The position numbers were made by a program, and so were the translations under genes. From positions 9,362,001 through 9,426,000 of the forward strand of contig NZ_CP108513.1 in the NCBI RefSeq assembly GCF_035989285.1: a stretch of 64,000 bases of DNA. Direction: 5' to 3'. Shown here in pieces: positions 59,377-64,000 of this stretch. Each line of letters opens with the position of its first letter. Position 1 is the stretch's first letter. This DNA comes from Streptomyces sp. NBC_01235 (lineage in GTDB: Bacteria > Actinomycetota > Actinomycetes > Streptomycetales > Streptomycetaceae). The notes beneath the pieces were generated by a model. It saw only the letters and a program-made list of their open reading frames with translations. It was not told the DNA's origin and did not search any database.

Positions 59377-60126
59377 TCAGCCGGACGTGGTCCAGGTGAA
59401 GCGCGGCTCCCTGCGCTCCAGGAACGCGGTGATGCCCTCCGCGGTGTCGCCGCTGCCGCGCGCCTGCGCGTGCCAGTGGGCGTCCCGGTCCGTGTGCCCG
59501 TTCGCGAACTCCTTCGCGGCGGCCTGCGTCAGCTGCGAGCGGGACACCAGGACTCGCGTGAACTCCCCGACACGCTTCTCGAGTTCGTCCGCGGGCCGCA
59601 CCTCGTCGACCAGCCCCGTGCGCAGCGCCCGCTCCGTGTCGATCAACTCGCCGGAGAACAAGAGGTACTTGGTGGCGGCCGGACCCACCAGGGACATCAA
59701 CCTCCGGGTGGAGGAGGACGGGTAGACGATCCCGAGCTTCGCCGGCGTCACCCCGAACAGCGCGCCCTCCTCGGCGAACCGCAGGTCGCACGCCGCCGCG
59801 AGCTGCGTGCCACCGCCGACGCAGTGCCCCCGGATCGCCGCCAGCGTCGGCTTGGGGAACGCGGCGAGGGCGTCCTCGGCGCGCTTCGCCAGCGTCTGCG
59901 TCTCGTCCGGCGCGTCCTGGAGCGTGGAGATGTCGGCCCCCGCGCAGAAGGTCCCGCCCGCGCCGGTCAGCACCAGTGCCCGTACACCGGGATCGGCGGC
60001 CAGGGCGTCCAGCAACGGGGGCAGCGCCGCCCACATCGCGGCCGTCATGGCGTTGCGCTTCGCGGGATGGTGCAGGACGACGGTGGCAACGGCGTCGGTG
60101 ACGCCGTGCAGCAGTGCGGGCTCCAT
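59377..60126 (-). CDS. Enoyl-CoA hydratase/isomerase family protein (249 aa)
   Basis: Crotonase fold: FCAGADISTLQ (first oxyanion loop) and IRGHCVGGGTQLAAACDLRF (second), followed by FGVTPAKLGIVY. The usual catalytic Glu after the second loop (position of GVTPAK/LGIVYP) is not obvious, so isomerase or other acyl-CoA activity is possible. The ATG at 60126 was chosen at the conserved N-terminus. Confidence 0.9.
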   Translation of the reverse strand: MEPALLHGVTDAVATVVLHHPAKRNAMTAAMWAALPPLLDALAADPGVRALVLTGAGGTFCAGADISTLQDAPDETQTLAKRAEDALAAFPKPTLAAIRGHCVGGGTQLAAACDLRFAEEGALFGVTPAKLGIVYPSSSTRRLMSLVGPAATKYLLFSGELIDTERALRTGLVDEVRPADELEKRVGEFTRVLVSRSQLTQAAAKEFANGHTDRDAHWHAQARGSGDTAEGITAFLERREPRFTWTTSG

Positions 60127-60425
60127 GCCCCGGATGCTAACCACCGGGTTTCCCGGGTGGTCGGGGTGGACGGCGTGAGAGAGCCGACACCGGTGGCAAA
60201 GCCACCCCAAAGGGGAGGGCCGGCGCCGCCGAACCCGTACAACCCGAAGAGTGCGCGAAGGCGGCGCGAAGATGGCAGAAACAGTCATGCGGTCGACCGG
60301 GTCATCCACTGGTGGTCGGAAACGCTCGATAACTGCTGACTTCTGTTCAGTCATCCGGGGGAAAGCGCCTCGTTACCAACACTCGACGTGTGGTGACAAT
60401 CGAGCGCGAGGGTGGCGACCGGACG

Positions 60426-60944
60426 ATGGACGATCACGGGCGCGGGCCCGACCCACGCCCAGAGGGCGGCCCGGGCGGACCTCCCGATTCCCCTCGGGAA
60501 GCCGTGCCGCAACCGTTGCCCTACGAAGGCGTCTGGCGGTTCACCGCGGCTGCCGTGGACGCCTCCGTCCCGCAGGCGCGACACGCGGTGCGGGACCTGC
60601 TGTACCGCCAGGGCGTGCCCGTCTCGGACGACCTGGCCCAGGGGCTGCTGCTGATCGTCTCCGAGCTGGTGACCAACGCCGTCCGGCACGCGGCGCTGCT
60701 GTCGCCTGTGCTCGCGGTGGAGATCGCCGTCGGAGCCGAGTGGGTGCGGGTGTCCGTGGAGGACAACCACCCCTACCGCCCGACCGCCCTGGAGGCCGAC
60801 CACGGCCGGACGGGCGGCCGGGGACTGCTCCTGGTGCGGGAGATCACCAGGGAGGCGGGCGGGGTGTGCGACGTCGAGCACACGGCGAGCGGCGGCAAGG
60901 TGATCTGGGCCGCCCTGCCGCTCAAACCCCTGCGGGTGCCCTGA
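60426..60944 (+). CDS. RsbW-like serine kinase / anti-sigma-type ATPase (172 aa)
   Basis: GHKL ATPase of the small stand-alone type so numerous in Streptomyces: N box SELVTNAVRHA and G2-like GGRGLLLVREI. The usual D in the G1 box reads VEDNHP. The N-terminal 35 residues are Pro/Gly-rich. Start ATG at 60426 has GAGGGTGG upstream; GTG at 60390 lacks one. Upstream, 60127-60425 holds no gene but includes a perfect GGTGGC-AAA-GCCACC hairpin at 60192-60206. Confidence 0.82.
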   Translation: MDDHGRGPDPRPEGGPGGPPDSPREAVPQPLPYEGVWRFTAAAVDASVPQARHAVRDLLYRQGVPVSDDLAQGLLLIVSELVTNAVRHAALLSPVLAVEIAVGAEWVRVSVEDNHPYRPTALEADHGRTGGRGLLLVREITREAGGVCDVEHTASGGKVIWAALPLKPLRVP

Positions 60945-60947
60945 GGA

Positions 60948-61541
60948 TCACCAGCCGGCCGAGGGACCCGTCAGCTCCCTGACCGCCGGCCGCGCCGCGT
61001 CCAGCACGGTCATGAACCAGGAGGAGAAGGCGTCCTTCGCATGCCGTTCCGCCAGTTCGCCGGGCGTCACGAAGGCCGTGGTGCCGACCTCGTCCGCGTC
61101 CGGCCGCAGCGGGGACTGCACCAGCCCGACGAACAGGTGGTTGTACTCCTGCTCCACCAGGCCCGAGTCCGGGTCCGGGTGGTTGTAGCGGATGGTGCCC
61201 GCCTCGGCGAGCAGCGACGGGGAGACGCCCAGCTCCTCGAAGGTGCGCCGCGCGGCCGCCGCGAACGGCGCCTCACCGGGGTAGGGGTGCCCGCAGCAGG
61301 TGTTGGACCACACGCCGGGGGAGTGGTACTTGCCCAGTGCCCGCTGCTGGAGCAGCAGTCGGCCCCGCTCGTCGAAGAGGAACACGGAGAAGGCGCGGTG
61401 CAGCTGTCCTGGCGGCTGATGGGCGGCGAGCTTCTCCGCGGTGCCGATCGTGACGCCGTTCTCGTCGACCAGCTCCAGCAAGATCGCGTCCGCGGTGCCG
61501 TTCGACGAGTTGTGTGTCGCGGTGGCAGGTGTGATCGGCAT
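60948..61541 (-). CDS. idi: Isopentenyl-diphosphate delta-isomerase, type I (197 aa)
   Basis: Nudix-fold IPP isomerase interconverting IPP and DMAPP. Catalytic Cys lies in WSNTCCGHPYPGE and Glu in EQEYNHLFVG. The C-terminal end and MPITPATATH start match the S. coelicolor enzyme as I remember it. ATG at 61541; 3 nt separate its stop from the convergent ATPase gene. Confidence 0.95.
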   Translation of the reverse strand: MPITPATATHNSSNGTADAILLELVDENGVTIGTAEKLAAHQPPGQLHRAFSVFLFDERGRLLLQQRALGKYHSPGVWSNTCCGHPYPGEAPFAAAARRTFEELGVSPSLLAEAGTIRYNHPDPDSGLVEQEYNHLFVGLVQSPLRPDADEVGTTAFVTPGELAERHAKDAFSSWFMTVLDAARPAVRELTGPSAGW

Positions 61542-61732
61542 ACCCATCCTTAGCATCGGTCCTCGCATCCCCAGTCTGCCGTACGCGTCCGGCACCACCG
61601 GCACTTCGCGCGAAAGCGCGCATGTCCCGCGCGCGGCAAGGGGATCCAGTAGGTGATCTTGCCCGGCGCCGGGCGTGGGGAACCGCCCGGAACGTGTGTA
61701 CGGATCACGCGGTGGGCGCGACGGGTGCACGC

Positions 61733-62668
61733 TCAGTGACAGAGCCGCGCCTCGTGCTCCGCGTGCCCGCTCGGCTCCAGCTGGAAGGTGCAGTGCTCCA
61801 CGTCGAAGTGGTGCCCCAGGCAGCCCTGGAGCTCGTGCAGCAGCTTCTCGTGGCCGATCGCGTTCAGCACGTCCGAGCGCACCACCACGTGCGCCGACAG
61901 CACCGGCATGCCGGAGGTGATCGTCCAGGCGTGCAGATCGTGGACGTCCTCCACCCCGTCCAGAGCGAGGATGTGGGACCGCACCTGCGCCATGTCGACG
62001 TCCTTGGGGGCCGACTCCAGCAGCACGTCGAGGGTCTCGCGCAGCAGCTTCACCGTCCTCGGCACGATCATCAGGCCGATGACGAGCGAGGCGATCGGGT
62101 CGGCGGTCAGCCAGCCGGTGGTGAGGATCACCACCGCCGAGATCAGCACCGCCACCGAGCCCAGCGCGTCCGCTGCCACCTCCAGGAACGCCCCGCGCAC
62201 GTTCAGGCTCTCCGCCTGGCCGCGCATCAGCAGCGTGAGCGAGATCATGTTCGCGACCAGGCCGATCGCGCCGAACCAGATCATCAGCCCGCCCTCGGTG
62301 GCGGCCGGCGTGAAGAACCGCTGGACCGCCTCGTACAGGACGTAGCCGCCCACACCGAGCAGCAGCAGACAGTTGGCGAGGGCCGCCAGTATCTCGGCGC
62401 GGGCCAGCCCGAAGGTGCGGGTCGCGCTCGGCGGCCGGCCCGCGAAGTGGATGGCGAGCAGCGCCATGCCCAGGCCCAGCGCGTCCGTCGCCATGTGGGC
62501 CGCGTCCGCGATCAGCGCGAGGGAGTCGGCGAGCACCCCGCCGATGATCTCGACCACCATGACGCCGAGCGTGATCGACAGCGTCACGCGCAGTCTGCCG
62601 CGGTACGCCGCGGCGGCCGTGCCGGTGGTCGGCGCGTGCGTGTGGCCGTGGTCGTGCCCAGCCCCCAT
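61733..62668 (-). CDS. Cation diffusion facilitator (CDF) metal transporter (311 aa)
   Basis: His-rich N-terminus (HDHGHTH), six membrane helices and a cytoplasmic C-terminal domain ending in HHFDVEHCTFQLEP. The TM2 site keeps HxxxD (AAHMATD), but the TM5 site usually HxxxD reads EVAAD (Glu for His), a change seen in some CDF branches that may alter metal choice. Exports Zn or a similar divalent metal. ATG at 62668. Confidence 0.9.
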   Translation of the reverse strand: MGAGHDHGHTHAPTTGTAAAAYRGRLRVTLSITLGVMVVEIIGGVLADSLALIADAAHMATDALGLGMALLAIHFAGRPPSATRTFGLARAEILAALANCLLLLGVGGYVLYEAVQRFFTPAATEGGLMIWFGAIGLVANMISLTLLMRGQAESLNVRGAFLEVAADALGSVAVLISAVVILTTGWLTADPIASLVIGLMIVPRTVKLLRETLDVLLESAPKDVDMAQVRSHILALDGVEDVHDLHAWTITSGMPVLSAHVVVRSDVLNAIGHEKLLHELQGCLGHHFDVEHCTFQLEPSGHAEHEARLCH

Positions 62669-62828
62669 GGAAGCAGCCCTTCTGTGGTCCGTCGCGGCCC
62701 GTCGTGTTCTGCCCGGGCTCACAGTGAACTACGGGTGGGGGGTATCCGGCAACGCGGTACTGAACACCGTTGTCATATGCCCTGACCTGCGGAAACGAAC
62801 CGCAGGTCAGGGCGCCCTCACCTGCTGC

Positions 62829-63797
62829 TCAGGAGTGGTGCAGCCGCCAGCCCCGCCACGCCGAGTCGACCATCTCGCGCACGTCCCGCCGGGCCGTCCA
62901 CCCCAGTTCGCGGGCGGCCAGCTCCGCCGAGGCCACGGCGCGCGGCGCGTCCCCGGGCCTGCGCCCCTCGACGACCGCCGGCCGGGTGTCGCCGGTGACC
63001 TCGCCGATGAGGGTGACCAGCTCGCGTACCGAGACGCCCTCGCCCCGGCCGATGTTCACCGTCAGATCGCCCGCCGCGTCCGGCGCCGTCAGCCGCCGGG
63101 CCGCCGCCAGATGCGCCTCGGCCAGGTCGGCGACGTGGATGTAGTCACGGACGCAGGTGCCGTCCGGCGTCGGGTAGTCGTCGCCGAAGATCCGCGGGGC
63201 CTCGCCCCGGGTGAGCCGGTCGAAGACCATCGGGACGATGTTGAAGACGCCGGTGTCGGCCAGTTCCGGCGCCGCCGCCCCGGCCACGTTGAAGTACCGC
63301 AGGCACGTCGTCGTGATGCCGTGCGCCTGCCCCGCCGCCCGGACCAGCCACTCCCCGGCGAGCTTGGTCTCGCCGTACGGGTTCACCGGGGCGCACGGGG
63401 TGTCCTCCGTGATGAGGTCCACGTCCGGGTTGCCGTAGACGGCCGCGGAGGAGGAGAAGAGGAACCGTCGCACCCCGCCTTCGGCGACCGCGTCGAGGAG
63501 GGTGGCCAGACCGCCCACGTTCTCCCGGTAGTAGCGGGTGGGCCGCGCCACGGACTCGGCGACCTGCTTGTGGGCGGCCAGGTGCACCACGCCCGTCACG
63601 GAGTGCTCGGCGAGGACCCGCTCGACCAGGCCGGCGTCGAGGGCCGAGCCCTTCACGAGCGACACGTCCGGCCCGAGCCGCGCGGCGGCGCCCGTGGAGA
63701 GGTCGTCCAGGACGACGACGCGCTCCCCGGCCCGGGTCATGGCCCGTGCCACATGCGCCCCTATGTATCCGGCTCCGCCGGTGATCAGCCACGTCAT
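62829..63797 (-). CDS. galE: UDP-glucose 4-epimerase (322 aa)
   Basis: Extended SDR epimerase: NAD motif GGAGYIGAHVA near the N-terminus, SSSAAVYG with the catalytic Ser/Thr, and YGETK (Tyr/Lys). VRDYIHVADLAEAH is typical for GalE. It interconverts UDP-glucose and UDP-galactose. An ACCCTA (TAGGGT on its strand) box lies 8 nt before the ATG and no ribosome binding site is visible, so the mRNA may be leaderless. Confidence 0.93.
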   Translation of the reverse strand: MTWLITGGAGYIGAHVARAMTRAGERVVVLDDLSTGAAARLGPDVSLVKGSALDAGLVERVLAEHSVTGVVHLAAHKQVAESVARPTRYYRENVGGLATLLDAVAEGGVRRFLFSSSAAVYGNPDVDLITEDTPCAPVNPYGETKLAGEWLVRAAGQAHGITTTCLRYFNVAGAAAPELADTGVFNIVPMVFDRLTRGEAPRIFGDDYPTPDGTCVRDYIHVADLAEAHLAAARRLTAPDAAGDLTVNIGRGEGVSVRELVTLIGEVTGDTRPAVVEGRRPGDAPRAVASAELAARELGWTARRDVREMVDSAWRGWRLHHS

Positions 63798-63805
63798 GTC
63801 TGTAG

Positions 63806-63811
63806 ACCCTA
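63806..63811 (-). promoter_or_regulatory. Possible -10 box (TAGGGT) of a leaderless galE transcript
   Basis: TAGGGT on the minus strand, 8 nt upstream of the galE ATG. The -35 region is weak (CCGAGC at 17-18 bp). The rest of 63812-64000 holds no gene I can support. Confidence 0.35.
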
Positions 63812-64000
63812 TGCCGACCGTTGTCGGCGCTCGGGTCCGGCGGGCTATGTCCCGGATGTCGGCTCTGTGGGGCGCGGTTTGTCGGCCGGGCCGCCGATCA
63901 CCGATGATGATCTCGGCAAAGGCCGGTTCAAGCCGGGTTCAAGCCGGGCTGTCGGACCTCGTCGATCGTGCCTGAACGGGCGGTGAACACGGCCTTCCCG

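Noticed and set aside
56895..59399. An 834-codon open frame on the plus strand opposite tex
   Set aside because: Antisense shadow of the Tex gene, running past its start; composition is typical of shadow frames.
60192..60206. GGTGGC-AAA-GCCACC hairpin as a terminator
   Set aside because: It lies between two divergent genes where no transcript should end; it might be regulatory, but nothing supports a specific role.
1..64000. CRISPR array
   Set aside because: No regularly spaced identical repeats of 24-40 bp with unique spacers and no cas genes were seen.

Overview
The window is Streptomyces chromosomal DNA. It is very GC-rich, with strong third-position GC bias and many GTG/TTG starts. Genus markers are present: an SsgA-like sporulation protein, a WhiB-like protein and a two-domain laccase. 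From about 21.4 kb onward, gene order matches what I recall of the S. coelicolor SCO6709-SCO6752 neighbourhood (LigD polymerase, SLAC, Wbl, SsgD, macrodomain protein, Idi). That correspondence is from memory and was not searched.

Region 1 (1 to about 21.4 kb) is the right part of an integrated mobile element whose left end is outside the window. At its right end is a compact module: tyrosine integrase, divergent XRE repressor, and two small excisionase-like HTH proteins, with TGTTC/GAACA operator boxes between repressor and excisionases. At the left is an FtsK/TraB-type double-stranded DNA translocase followed by short CTAG-core repeats that look like a transfer locus. Between them are a toprim/ATPase primase-helicase and an array of ten AGGACA/TGTCCT boxes around an AT-rich patch, which is a candidate replication origin. 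This is the layout of an actinomycete integrative and conjugative element. It also carries an orphan phage tail tape-measure protein with a cell-wall peptidase domain, a second internal tyrosine recombinase, a class IV adenylate cyclase-like CYTH protein, and several small zinc-ribbon and membrane proteins.

Region 2 (21.4-30.5 kb) holds a stand-alone LigD-type polymerase, a coupled pair of very large secreted proteins (ThuA plus sugar dehydrogenase; cupredoxin plus Ig-like repeats plus sugar-hydrolase domain), a Tat-exported small laccase, and a LacI regulator next to a perfect 12-bp operator. Together these look like an extracellular carbohydrate/redox module.

Region 3 (30.5-41.5 kb) holds a Wbl protein, a tRNA cluster (one copy apparently destroyed by a palindromic repeat) around an unusual zinc-ribbon SDR, an acyl-ACP desaturase with tandem operators, DDAH, an ABC-F protein, SsgD, a secreted beta-propeller protein and endonuclease V.

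Region 4 (41.5-47.1 kb) is a beta-oxidation operon (acyl-CoA racemase/CoA-transferase, thiolase, FadB-like fusion) with a facing MerR regulator.

Region 5 (47.1-64 kb) holds a macrodomain protein with a DNA-damage-type promoter and apparently leaderless mRNA, a PfkB kinase, two secreted peptidases, D-amino-acid oxidase, a second ABC-F protein, Tex, enoyl-CoA hydratase, an RsbW-like ATPase, IPP isomerase, a CDF metal transporter and UDP-glucose 4-epimerase.

All assignments are by reading protein motifs; no database search was run.
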